Of a stretch of DNA of 64,000 nucleotides, positions 25,928-34,440 are shown one piece after another. The translations under genes and the position numbers were made by a program. The DNA comes from CAYYUA01 sp964542585. Its GTDB lineage: Bacteria; Bacteroidota; Bacteroidia; CAILMK01; CAYYUA01. Under the pieces are notes generated by a model that worked only from the letters and a program-made list of their open reading frames with translations, ran no database searches and was not told the origin of the DNA. Each line of letters begins with the position of its first letter. The stretch's first letter is position 1. Where the stretch lies: positions 62,001 to 126,000 of the forward strand of contig CAZIUI010000002.1 of the NCBI GenBank assembly GCA_964542585.1, read 5' to 3'.

Positions 25928-28063
25928 TTAATTAAAACGATAGCGCATATCTTCCACATTAGCCATATCTCTCAAGGCCTCAATTGTCAACGATTGCGAT
26001 TGAGCAGCCATATTGCTACGAATATCTGTTTTGGTACTCAATAACTTTTTGGGAGGGTCAATAGTGTTAACACTTTTAAGTTTTAGCTCATAAAGCCCTT
26101 TATTTCCTTTTATCGGCTGAGAAAGCATTCCTTTTTCCAAACCAAAAACGGCCCCCACTACCGCTGGCTCCTCACCACTTCCTGGTATCATCGGCTTGCT
26201 GAATTGAACTCCTGGAGCAGTTTGAACCCTAAGATTCAACTGCTGAGCTATTTGATCCAGGTCACTGTTGGATTGAATAGCTTTTTCAAATTGGTCTTTT
26301 AATGCTTGGGCTTTTAGCTTTTCTTTGACTTTAGGGCGAATTTGATTTTTAACCTCCTTCAGGGGCTTTGTTCCTTTTTGCTTTACAGCTGTTAAGTGGG
26401 CAACCACGTATTGTTTTTTAAGCTCGAGAATACCAGACAAAGCACCTTCATCATTACTGTAAGCCCAGCGAACAACTTCACCTGCATCCGATAGTCCTGG
26501 TATAACTTTTTTGGAAGGTGTCAGCTTATCAGCAATTCGTTTATTAAGGCCGGCTTCGCGAATTTTTTTATCGAATTCCTTAGCCTTTTGGATGCTAGCT
26601 CTGAATTCATTGGTTTTCTGGTACTGCTTCTCATAAGTCTTATCACCGGGATAAACGGGTGCCGTAATATTGGCTAGTTTAAACTTAGTGCTTATAGGTT
26701 CAGCCGTTGGTTTTATGATATGGGTTCCAAATTGGGTATTAACAGTGAAAACTTCACCCTTTTGATGGTTTCGCACCCCTTCCTCAAAGGGCTTGGCCAT
26801 TCGGCCTTCCCGAAACCAGCCTAGGTTCACTGAGGATCCTTCATGGTGTTTAGCACCCATTTCATCAAAGTCAGATCCTTGCTGAATTTCCTGGAAGACT
26901 TCCCGAGCTCTTTGCTCAGCTTCTGCTGTATCACTTTCAGCATCTCCCTTTGGCTGGAACAGGATATGCTTAGCTTTGAAATACTGGACGGTGTCATCCT
27001 TCCTTTCCATTAACTTGGTAAGGTTGTAGCCATTTTTATTCAAATAAGGGCCAAATACGGCTCCTGTATCGGCCTTCACGATGGAATCTTGTACAGGGCC
27101 TGGGACCTTATCTAGACGTTGAAAAGTGCTATCGTACGACTTTTCACTATGTAACTCGACAAACGTGGAATCTTTCGTTGTTCTTTTGAAACGCTTTGCT
27201 AACGCTTTCAGGTCTCTACGGATTTTAGCTGAGTCTTTAGCTGATGGCTCCACATCAAAAATGACGTATTCAATGCTGCGCTCTTCGGTCTCCCTTTTAT
27301 ATTGCTCCTTATGATCTTTGTAATAGTTACGAAGCGCCTCTTCAGAAACGTTAATAGCGGAGTCGGCAACTGAACGGTACCTTTTTTTAACGTAATCTAT
27401 GGAAGCAGTCTTATTTTCATTCAGGAAATCACGCTCGGCCTCTATGTCAGTAACATAGAAACTTTTCTTGATGAGGGTAAAGTATTTACTACGCTCCCTT
27501 TGCTCGAGCATGGACTCTTCAAAACGGAACCATTGCTTTTTTTGCTGTTCAAAACGCTGTACTTGCTGCTGGCTGGCCTGGCTGGGCAATCCTTGATCCA
27601 GCCGCTGTAGAAACCGCTGCAAATTTTGCCTGTTAAACTCCCCGGTTTTTGGATTTTTAAACGCTCTTTTAACAGATGGGTGGGGATTAGGGCCCTGCAC
27701 CATGTCAAAGAGTTCTTTATCCGTAACCTTAAGGGCGAGGCTTTTTTGTTCTTGCTGAAACGCCTTACTAAAAACCATTTGCTGCCAGGCTTGATCTTGT
27801 AGGCGATTTCTCATCCTATCACTTAACTCTTTAGACTGCCGCCTTCGTTTAAAGTTATTGACGGCCTCGTTAACGCGATCTTGAAATTGCTGATAACTGA
27901 TTTTTTGGCCATTGATTTTTCCAACGTGGTTACTTTGCTGTCCCCCTTGGAAAAGCGAGCGGTTACTTCGGAGAAGATCGCTTAAAACAAAGGCAACTAT
28001 GGCAAAACCAATAAGGGTGAATACTAACTTCCAGCGCTTTCGAATCTGTTGAATGGCTGCCAT
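25928..28063 (-). CDS. PpiD-like membrane-anchored peptidyl-prolyl isomerase (SurA_N/parvulin)
   Basis: Periplasmic foldase anchored in the inner membrane, 711 residues. A short basic cytoplasmic tail and one transmembrane helix (about 13-31) are followed by a SurA_N-like chaperone region (about 45-240). A parvulin domain at about 360-455 begins with FKAKHILFQP and contains GSSVNLGWFREGRMAKPFEEG and FGTHIIK. A second degenerate rotamase-like region may follow. It probably assists outer-membrane and secreted proteins. The adjacent coiled-coil membrane protein ends 9 bp upstream, so the two are likely co-transcribed. Confidence 0.88.
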   Translation of the reverse strand: MAAIQQIRKRWKLVFTLIGFAIVAFVLSDLLRSNRSLFQGGQQSNHVGKINGQKISYQQFQDRVNEAVNNFKRRRQSKELSDRMRNRLQDQAWQQMVFSKAFQQEQKSLALKVTDKELFDMVQGPNPHPSVKRAFKNPKTGEFNRQNLQRFLQRLDQGLPSQASQQQVQRFEQQKKQWFRFEESMLEQRERSKYFTLIKKSFYVTDIEAERDFLNENKTASIDYVKKRYRSVADSAINVSEEALRNYYKDHKEQYKRETEERSIEYVIFDVEPSAKDSAKIRRDLKALAKRFKRTTKDSTFVELHSEKSYDSTFQRLDKVPGPVQDSIVKADTGAVFGPYLNKNGYNLTKLMERKDDTVQYFKAKHILFQPKGDAESDTAEAEQRAREVFQEIQQGSDFDEMGAKHHEGSSVNLGWFREGRMAKPFEEGVRNHQKGEVFTVNTQFGTHIIKPTAEPISTKFKLANITAPVYPGDKTYEKQYQKTNEFRASIQKAKEFDKKIREAGLNKRIADKLTPSKKVIPGLSDAGEVVRWAYSNDEGALSGILELKKQYVVAHLTAVKQKGTKPLKEVKNQIRPKVKEKLKAQALKDQFEKAIQSNSDLDQIAQQLNLRVQTAPGVQFSKPMIPGSGEEPAVVGAVFGLEKGMLSQPIKGNKGLYELKLKSVNTIDPPKKLLSTKTDIRSNMAAQSQSLTIEALRDMANVEDMRYRFN

Positions 28064-28072
28064 GGCTATACT

Positions 28073-29056
28073 TTAGAATAGATTTAAAAAACCGGATTTG
28101 AGTTCAAATTCATGCTTACCTACTAAATACCCGTTGGTATAGAGCTTTACAGTATGTTTTCCTTTACTGAACTCACTGCCCTTACTCCAATAAGTACAGT
28201 GTAACTTATCTTTATTTTGATAATTAACCTGTGCGCTATAAGTGTAAAGCGCTGTATCTTTCTTATAAGTAAATTTCCCCGATCCACGGCTTTTGATAAA
28301 AATGGTTTCTCCATTCGGATTTAAGACGCGAATAAGCATTCTGCGCTTTCCGGGATCGGAAATCGGGTTATCCTGAAAATTAAAACAGACCTTAAGTTGA
28401 TCAATTTTATTGGTGTTATCAGTCTCTTTTTTGTCACCGTCATTTTTCACTTTGACTCCGGTAACCTTGGCTTCTTTAAGTTTTAAACGTGAGCCAAGGG
28501 AGACCTTATTTTCCAGCCGCGCTTTATCTTCAGCAAGCTTACTTTTTTCCTTCTTGGTTTCCCGAACTTCTGAAGCAAGGTTCTGATTTTTAGCCCGGAG
28601 CTCCTTATTGACGCGAACTAAAGAATCAATTTGGTTTTGATATTTCTCTGTGTAGTAGCGTAGTTGCTCGATCTCTTCGCGGGCCTCCCGGTATTTTTTG
28701 ATACGGATCTTGCGCTGTTGTAACAGGTCACGAATACGCGCGGCCTTTTTCTGAATCTCAGACTCCCGTTTACTGATGATTGAATCAAGGCGGGCATTTT
28801 GGCCTTTGAGGTCTGCTACGCTAGATTTATAATTTTTTACTTCCTCCTGCAGGTCTTTCTTTAATTGCTCGGTAGCGATCAGGGCCTTTTTCTTTTCCTG
28901 GGTTTTAGATTTTTGGTTGAAATATAGATAACCCAAGAAGCCATTAAGTAACACCAAAACCCCAACTATGCCAATTAGCAGGTTCCTGCGTTTTTTAGCG
29001 CCATTTTCTGCATTTTTTTCAGGGTCTGGCCCAGCATTTTGATAATCATCTCCCAT
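28073..29056 (-). CDS. Membrane-anchored coiled-coil protein of unknown function
   Basis: 327 residues. A charged cytoplasmic N-terminus with KKRR is followed by one transmembrane helix (about 25-46, LLIGIVGVLVLLNGFLGYLYF). A long coiled coil then runs from about 50 to 195, rich in Lys, Glu, Gln and Arg (repeated LQQRKIRIKKYREAREEI-type heptads). The C-terminal ~120 residues form a beta-rich domain with GRRML-like strands ending HEFELKSGFLNLF. The layout suggests a periplasmic scaffold or adaptor. I do not recognise a named family. It precedes the PpiD-like gene by 9 bp. Confidence 0.75.
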   Translation of the reverse strand: MGDDYQNAGPDPEKNAENGAKKRRNLLIGIVGVLVLLNGFLGYLYFNQKSKTQEKKKALIATEQLKKDLQEEVKNYKSSVADLKGQNARLDSIISKRESEIQKKAARIRDLLQQRKIRIKKYREAREEIEQLRYYTEKYQNQIDSLVRVNKELRAKNQNLASEVRETKKEKSKLAEDKARLENKVSLGSRLKLKEAKVTGVKVKNDGDKKETDNTNKIDQLKVCFNFQDNPISDPGKRRMLIRVLNPNGETIFIKSRGSGKFTYKKDTALYTYSAQVNYQNKDKLHCTYWSKGSEFSKGKHTVKLYTNGYLVGKHEFELKSGFLNLF

Positions 29057-29106
29057 ACGCTAAAGGGTTTAGTTAAGTGAATTTCAAGCTTAGTAAGCCA
29101 GCCTAA

Positions 29107-29526
29107 TTAAAAAGTCTCTATACTTGAAAAAAAGAATGCCGATTCTCGGTTCGCATTTTCGTCTGAGTCAGAACCATGAACTGCATTGGCCTCAACAGAC
29201 TTAGCAAATTGAGCACGAATAGTACCAGGCTCAGCTTCTTCTGGTTTTGTAGCACCTATCAGGGACCTGAAATCTTGTACTGCATTGGACTTACCTAAAA
29301 CTATGGCCACAATAGGACCTGAAGACATGTAACTTGTTAGACTGTCAAAAAATGAACGGTCTTTATGAACACTGTAAAAATCCTCAGCCTTGCTTTTCGA
29401 CAGGGCTGTAAGTTTTAGCGCGTGTATCTTAAAACCTCCATTTTGAATTTGGGCTAAAATTTGACCAATGTGACCCTCCTGAACAGCATCTGGTTTAATC
29501 AGAGCAAGGGTGTGGGAATAGTTCAT
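29107..29526 (-). CDS. ndk: Nucleoside diphosphate kinase
   Basis: Transfers the gamma phosphate between nucleoside triphosphates and diphosphates. From the ATG at 29526 it has 139 residues; the upstream TTG at 29544 would add six residues not found in the family. It opens with HTLALIKPDAVQEGHIG, has SYMSSGPIVAIVLGK near 80, GATKPEEAEPGTIRAQFA near 100, and the phosphohistidine in NAVHGSDSDENA near 115. Length is normal. It is monocistronic or leads into the coiled-coil/PpiD pair. Confidence 0.96.
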   Translation of the reverse strand: MNYSHTLALIKPDAVQEGHIGQILAQIQNGGFKIHALKLTALSKSKAEDFYSVHKDRSFFDSLTSYMSSGPIVAIVLGKSNAVQDFRSLIGATKPEEAEPGTIRAQFAKSVEANAVHGSDSDENANRESAFFFSSIETF

Positions 29527-29584
29527 CACAACAATTTTACGCAAAAATCCTTTATTCCGCTTAATTCACCAAAGGCAGGTTTTC

Positions 29585-29734
29585 TTAACCGCGGTAATGA
29601 CCTTGGTTATAAGCTTTATTTGAGCGCTTTTTAATCCTTTTTTTAAGAAGTAGGGAATTTTTACGTAAGTGATGCCACACCCATAGAAGGAAGAAGAACA
29701 ATACCAGAAAAGCAAAAAAGGCGACAAAAATCAT
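29585..29734 (-). CDS. Candidate 49-residue membrane protein
   Basis: A short frame missed by a length cut-off. ATG at 29734 opens 49 residues: a hydrophobic, Phe/Leu-rich helix at about 1-20 (MIFVAFFAFLVLFFFLLWVW), then HH and a strongly basic tail with KKRIKKRSNKAY, ending at TAA 29585-29587. The membrane helix followed by positive charges fits a single-pass protein with a cytoplasmic C-terminus. It fills most of the gap between ndk and the next upstream gene and is co-directional with both. No family recognised; expression unproven. Confidence 0.45.
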   Translation of the reverse strand: MIFVAFFAFLVLFFFLLWVWHHLRKNSLLLKKRIKKRSNKAYNQGHYRG

Positions 29735-29750
29735 AAAGCGCTTTTAAACC

Positions 29751-30095
29751 TTAATTCACATCCCAAAACAGTGGTAAGGCATCAGAAGCATTAGTAGCAT
29801 GTTTCGGTGATACGAGTAGCCAACTCAGTTTACAACCTTTTGTAACCCACACAATGTGATCCATACCGGTGCTCAGCAATTGGTTAGCATTTGTTGGCCT
29901 ATCAGTGAATAATTCATCCCCCGCGTTTTCGATGGTTTCCCTATCGGTATGCAATTGATACACCACCTGGTTTTCCTCCACAACACGCGTAATAGCTTCT
30001 TCAAAAAGCGGTTCTGCATCTTGATTTTGCCTTCGCCGTACCACGGCAAAAGCGCATAAAAGGGTGATTGATATAACTATGCTAATTTTTCGCAT
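29751..30095 (-). CDS. Small exported hypothetical protein
   Basis: 114 residues. The N-terminus (KISIVISITLLCAFAVV) is a signal peptide or membrane anchor followed by RRRQ, a positive-outside arrangement that is odd for cleavage, so an anchor is possible. The remaining part is acidic and contains DHIVWVTKGCKLSWLLVSP near 80-97. No family recognised. It lies 16 bp upstream of the 49-residue ORF and 47 bp downstream of a four-helix membrane protein, in a run of small minus-strand genes. Confidence 0.6.
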   Translation of the reverse strand: MRKISIVISITLLCAFAVVRRRQNQDAEPLFEEAITRVVEENQVVYQLHTDRETIENAGDELFTDRPTNANQLLSTGMDHIVWVTKGCKLSWLLVSPKHATNASDALPLFWDVN

Positions 30096-30142
30096 GGACC
30101 TTCATCCTGTTTAGCATTGCCATACTATGAGGTTAACAATAT

Positions 30143-30535
30143 TTATTGGCTGTTAGTGTTATTTTTAACTAAAGTTTTATGATGAGGACCTTTCCAGCAT
30201 CTAAGTATGCATAAGGCCAGGGGTACCGTCCAGTTGGCACCCCTTTCCAAAAAAGCCAACCATCCTTCCCCTGCAAGAGGCCTGGCTAATGCCGTAACAA
30301 AGGCCCAAAAAACCGCCCATAAAAGGACAAACTTAAACGGCCTTGCCAGGACAAGTAAGGCTACTAGCAGGTCCATGCAACCAATACAGGGCATAACAAT
30401 CACTGCCGTTTCCTCACTCATGCCTGTTACCATCAAGTAAGGCAGCCATTTTTTCTTAACACTTAAAGCTACTAACCCATGTGCCGAAAAAGTTAGCGAT
30501 GTACCCAGCCTTAAAATCCATGAAGCTAAATACAT
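30143..30535 (-). CDS. Four-helix membrane protein, DoxX-like
   Basis: 130 residues with about four hydrophobic helices (roughly 7-25, 46-64, 66-86 and 98-112). The opening ILRLGTSLTFSAHGLVAL resembles the first helix of DoxX-type proteins, which have a conserved R..(8-12)..HG pattern. Cysteines lie in MPCIGCMD (CxxC). The C-terminal tail is polar. Function unknown; DoxX-like is a similarity call by eye. It ends 47 bp before the small exported protein. Confidence 0.6.
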   Translation of the reverse strand: MYLASWILRLGTSLTFSAHGLVALSVKKKWLPYLMVTGMSEETAVIVMPCIGCMDLLVALLVLARPFKFVLLWAVFWAFVTALARPLAGEGWLAFLERGANWTVPLALCILRCWKGPHHKTLVKNNTNSQ

Positions 30536-30567
30536 AAATTAATTATTGGTTAGCGGTTCGGTTATTT

Positions 30568-31821
30568 TTAGATTTCATTGGTATTTAAAATTTGCTGTTG
30601 ACGTGCATTGTAATCGCGGATTAATAGCAAGTACCAAGAAGTAGCCAAAGCATATAAAATAGCAGTTGTAAAAAAGATCGTAGCAAACTTTAAATCATAA
30701 CTGCGCATCCACCCAAAGATCTGAGAGCTAAAAAAACGGCTACCGGCCCATATTGAGGCATTCAGAGCGCTAACCAGCTCCTGGTTTCTACCACCCACAT
30801 AGTACATGGTCAACTCCGAAGTAATAGGGTTAGCCATGTTCATTAAGGGCTGACGAACTACAAAGCACCCGATGGCTATATACAAAGCCACCTCGAGGTA
30901 GCTTATGTACTGAGTAGCAGCCAAAAGACACAATGCTAAAGCAGCAGAAAACTGGGTAAAACTGATAGACCGGCTGTAGCCTAGTTTTCTTTTGATACCA
31001 GGAATCAGCAAAACACCCAGAACAACAAGAATAGCCATGAGCATGGCCATCAAGGAAAATTCATGAAAATCAATACCAAACACCTGGTAGAAAAATAGGT
31101 TAATAAACTGTATGGTTAAACCTGCCCCGGTTGCCAATAAAATTTTTGGCACCAAAGCCTTGGCTATCAAGCCCCAGTCATATTGCCTTAGGTTGAGGCG
31201 GTGGTGAGTCTTAGTAGGGACCGCCTCCGGCTGTTGTTGAACGCGGTAAATAAATCCCAAACTGGCTAACCCACACAGGGCAAATATTCCTATTAAGGTT
31301 CCTTCCCTGAAAAAGCCATCCGCTATTTGGGGTAATAAAAAATTGAGGGAACCTGCTATGAATATGCTCAAGCTAAAGGTGGAGAAGTTCAGGGCAATGG
31401 CGGATGAATGGTTTTCAACTGTTTCATTCCTCAAGATGAAAGGTAACATGGCAATATCAAAGCTTGAGAGGCCCATACCTCCTACAAGCAAACTTCCATA
31501 AACAGTAAGGCTCCAGCCCTGATAAATCCCGGCCACTACCGATAATGTTGAGAGCGGCACAGTTATGCCGGCTATGTAAAACAAAGGTTTGAGGGGCCTG
31601 GATTTGATTAAAAATCCCAATGGTAATGCAATTGCCAACATTCCCAGAAAGCGAAAAGAAACCATGTTGGCTATGGCAGGATCGGCATAACCCTGCCTGG
31701 CTAAAAAAAGATTGAAGAGCAGGAAAAAACTGGCATTAACGAGTTTTATAAAAAACCCGCCAATTATCAGGTTTACCACAACCGGGCTTAGCCGCCGATA
31801 AGATCGGAACACATTAACCAA
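30568..31821 (-). CDS. Major facilitator superfamily-like permease
   Basis: 417 residues with roughly 12 hydrophobic helices. A central polar loop (QQQPEAVPTKTHH, about 197-210) splits two six-helix halves, as in the major facilitator superfamily. Helix 2-3 carries FRFLGMLAIALPLGFLIKSRPLK, a loosely MFS-like loop motif. The substrate cannot be inferred. It lies 32 bp upstream of the DoxX-like gene. Confidence 0.75.
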   Translation of the reverse strand: MVNVFRSYRRLSPVVVNLIIGGFFIKLVNASFFLLFNLFLARQGYADPAIANMVSFRFLGMLAIALPLGFLIKSRPLKPLFYIAGITVPLSTLSVVAGIYQGWSLTVYGSLLVGGMGLSSFDIAMLPFILRNETVENHSSAIALNFSTFSLSIFIAGSLNFLLPQIADGFFREGTLIGIFALCGLASLGFIYRVQQQPEAVPTKTHHRLNLRQYDWGLIAKALVPKILLATGAGLTIQFINLFFYQVFGIDFHEFSLMAMLMAILVVLGVLLIPGIKRKLGYSRSISFTQFSAALALCLLAATQYISYLEVALYIAIGCFVVRQPLMNMANPITSELTMYYVGGRNQELVSALNASIWAGSRFFSSQIFGWMRSYDLKFATIFFTTAILYALATSWYLLLIRDYNARQQQILNTNEI

Positions 31822-31879
31822 TGGAATGGAGGAATTTCATCAGCCAGTAGGAGCTGAAGGCCTCTAATAGAAACTTATT

Positions 31880-32428
31880 TTATTGGCTTAAAGCGTCTTT
31901 TTGACGCCTTTTCTCAAGCGCATCTTGCAATTGCTCTTTTGGACTTTTGCCAAGCCGTTTTTTAGAAAGGCGTACATCTTCAGCCAGCTTATGGTTAGGA
32001 TATTTTTTCAGGAAAAGTTTATACTGCTTTTCAGCCAGTTCCGTTTTATTCTGCTGCTCATAATAAAACCCAGATGTAAATAGCGCTAAAGGGGCCTTTT
32101 CATGGTCAGGATATTTTTCTCTGAGTTCTTTTAAATTTTTTAAGGCCTTATCTTTATTCCTTAAGTAACTGTAATGAAGATCACCTAGCAGATAAAGGTA
32201 TTTTGGTGCTAAGGTATCTTTAGGATATTGATCCTTATACTTTCCCGCTTTTCTGGCTATTTTACGGGCATACCGCCTGGCATTTTCTCTCTTATTTGAT
32301 TGCTTAAGGCTGTCTTTGTATTGATTTATAGTTTGCCGCAAGCTTTGTTTACTACCACCCTGCTGTTGGGCCTGGTTACATCCTGTAAAAAACAAAGTAG
32401 CAATTAATAAAAACGAGGTTATCCGCAT
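31880..32428 (-). CDS. TPR-containing lipoprotein
   Basis: About 182 residues from ATG at 32428; an upstream in-frame TTG would only extend the signal. The signal peptide RITSFLLIATLFFTGC has a lipobox ending in Cys near residue 17. TPR-like helical repeats follow (YLYLLGDLHYSY, APLALFTSGFYYEQQNKTELAEKQYKLFLKKYPNH), similar to BamD/YbgF-type tetratricopeptide lipoproteins but shorter. The tail is charged. It probably acts as a periplasmic adaptor. It starts 27 bp after the ChaN-like gene and may be co-transcribed with it. Confidence 0.75.
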   Translation of the reverse strand: MRITSFLLIATLFFTGCNQAQQQGGSKQSLRQTINQYKDSLKQSNKRENARRYARKIARKAGKYKDQYPKDTLAPKYLYLLGDLHYSYLRNKDKALKNLKELREKYPDHEKAPLALFTSGFYYEQQNKTELAEKQYKLFLKKYPNHKLAEDVRLSKKRLGKSPKEQLQDALEKRRQKDALSQ

Positions 32429-32454
32429 GATTAGCCCTTTTAGTAAAGGCAAAG

Positions 32455-33333
32455 TTAATAACTTGTAGTCATGTCCTTTGGGGTGCAGATAATAAAATCA
32501 GCATTGTCTTTTTGTTCCTGTTCTAAGTCTTCCGGGTTCTTTTGCTCTACAGTAGTTATAGTGAGTTTTTCCAGGCTATTCTGGTACTTCTTTAAATACC
32601 AGTAAATACCTTCAAAATTATCGGAGTGAAAACTTCCATTTAAATGAAGGAAAGTATGCCCTGGCTTCCAATTTTCCTTTATGAAATAGGCCATAGTAGC
32701 ATCTTTCAGCGCCTGGGCTTTAGCAAGGAACTTTGCTTTTCCATGGGCTCCCATTTTTTGAATCCGCTGATAGCTGGGTAAGTCAAGGTTTAGGGGAATA
32801 GGACGAGGGGCCATTAAACTATCGGCTGATCTTGAAAATGTCTCAAGTGCTTTTAATCCATGGTAAGCCACATAGTTAGCATACCTTCTGGGCACATTAG
32901 TAGCTATAAATTGGTAATCCTTTTTACGAGCCATCTCTATAAAGGGCTTGTAATCTGTTTCGTAATTATCCCACAGGTTAGCTGAATTTGTAAAATGTTT
33001 TTCCTTTATAAAGCCCTTGATGTATTCGTTGATTACCATTTGGTCATCTCTCTGAAACATTTCCGCACCCAGGATTAGAGAGTCACCGATATTGCTTCCT
33101 AAGGCCTGCGCTAAATCTTTTTGTAGCCAATGAACTACCGGGTTGTTGTGCTTCTCCCCAAATAGGATCACGTCAGCTTTCAAAGCCTCATTAACCATAG
33201 CATTAAATGATACCTTTTCACCATCTTTGTTATAGATCACATAGGCGGGATTATCTCCTAATAAAGGCTTTTGAAGGGTCATTGCAACAATGAAAAGAAG
33301 GACGTAAACTCGCATAAAGCACTTTTTGGACAT
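32455..33333 (-). CDS. ChaN-like haem-binding/Tiki-superfamily secreted protein
   Basis: 292 residues belonging to the ChaN family (haem-binding uptake, PF04187 type). The diagnostic blocks are ADVILFGEKHNNPVVHWLQ (about 52-70), LGAEMFQRDDQ (about 88-98) and FIATNVPRRYANYV. A hydrophobic N-terminus (YVLLFIVAMTLQKPLLG) is a signal peptide; unlike E. coli ChaN there is no lipobox cysteine. Met7 is an equally good start. The role could be haem/iron acquisition or proteolysis of surface proteins, since the Tiki fold includes metalloproteases. Confidence 0.85.
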   Translation of the reverse strand: MSKKCFMRVYVLLFIVAMTLQKPLLGDNPAYVIYNKDGEKVSFNAMVNEALKADVILFGEKHNNPVVHWLQKDLAQALGSNIGDSLILGAEMFQRDDQMVINEYIKGFIKEKHFTNSANLWDNYETDYKPFIEMARKKDYQFIATNVPRRYANYVAYHGLKALETFSRSADSLMAPRPIPLNLDLPSYQRIQKMGAHGKAKFLAKAQALKDATMAYFIKENWKPGHTFLHLNGSFHSDNFEGIYWYLKKYQNSLEKLTITTVEQKNPEDLEQEQKDNADFIICTPKDMTTSY

Positions 33334-33384
33334 GGATTTTAATAATTTACCATAAAGCTAAGTAAAGCGGAATAAAAAACCGCT

Positions 33385-34440
33385 TTGCTTTTTAATCTAG
33401 CTATAGTTAAACAAAACACTATTTTTGAGAAACACCTAAAACTGCCAGTAGTGCAATACCAAAAAGAAGATCTTGCTTACTTCCCCTATCAATTTGAATA
33501 TGCTATCAACAATTACACACCGCAAGGTTTTGTTGCCAATGATTACGCTAACGTTGTTATAGCGGGTTTAGGAGGCTCCGGTATTGCTGGCTGGATTGTT
33601 AAGCAACTGTTTTATAGTAAGGCCACCATTCCTATAGAGGTCATTGGTAATTATGAACTACCCGCGTACAGCAATTCTTCTACGTTTTTGATCCTTAGTT
33701 CCTATTCCGGAAATACGGAGGAAACACTCGCTATTGCCGAAGAAGCCATAGAACGGGGTTGTCGTACCTGCGTTATGACCACCAATGGCTATTTAGAAGA
33801 AATAGCAACAAAACAGGAATGGCCAATATTTTATGCTGAACCAGGGTTTCAGCCCCGCATGGCACTTGGGTATTCCTTGGGTTATCTAATGCTGCAATTA
33901 GGAGAACTTTTTGGCCATCGCATGGAGCCTACACTGCGTACCCTCTCTGATGAGCTCAAGGATTCCTCATACTTCATCGAAGTTGCCAAGAAGTATTTCT
34001 CGCAATTCCAACCCTATTTAGAACAGAAAGTGGTTGTAGTTACAGATGATTTCACGTATCCGGCTGGTGTGCGCTTTTGCCAACAAATGCAGGAAAATGC
34101 GAAAAAGGAAGCATTTGTACACCAGATTCCGGAGGCCAATCACAACGTTATTGAGTCTTATTATGGGAATGTCCACTCTGTCTTTGTATTCCTGAATAGC
34201 GGTAAAATAGAGCGAAATCGTCTTCGCTTCAACTTTTTGAAAGATTTATTAGAAAGCCATGGAAATCCTGTAATTGAGGTTTCAGTAGACGGCTTTCAAA
34301 CAGAAGATATGCTTAGGCTTATTTTTACACTTGATTGGGTAGCGCTTCTTACAGCAGAAGCCAGGAACGTCAATTCATTGGAAATTCCAAATATAAAAGC
34401 GCTAAAAAGTAGCCTTGCATCAGCCCAACAGGGTTATTAA
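33385..34440 (+). CDS. SIS-domain glucose/mannose-6-phosphate isomerase
   Basis: 351 residues with two SIS lobes and the bacterial PGI/PMI C-terminal domain. Visible motifs: VVIAGLGGSGIAGW (about 56-69), ILSSYSGNTEETLAIA (about 97-112), the middle GYSLGYLMLQLG, and the catalytic region EAFVHQIPEANHNVIE (about 244-259). Enzymes of this type interconvert fructose-6-phosphate with glucose- or mannose-6-phosphate. The only credible start is TTG at 33385; the first in-frame ATG is about 130 codons inside the SIS fold. Its TAA stop shares TTAA with the stop of the convergent gene. Confidence 0.88.
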   Translation: MLFNLAIVKQNTIFEKHLKLPVVQYQKEDLAYFPYQFEYAINNYTPQGFVANDYANVVIAGLGGSGIAGWIVKQLFYSKATIPIEVIGNYELPAYSNSSTFLILSSYSGNTEETLAIAEEAIERGCRTCVMTTNGYLEEIATKQEWPIFYAEPGFQPRMALGYSLGYLMLQLGELFGHRMEPTLRTLSDELKDSSYFIEVAKKYFSQFQPYLEQKVVVVTDDFTYPAGVRFCQQMQENAKKEAFVHQIPEANHNVIESYYGNVHSVFVFLNSGKIERNRLRFNFLKDLLESHGNPVIEVSVDGFQTEDMLRLIFTLDWVALLTAEARNVNSLEIPNIKALKSSLASAQQGY

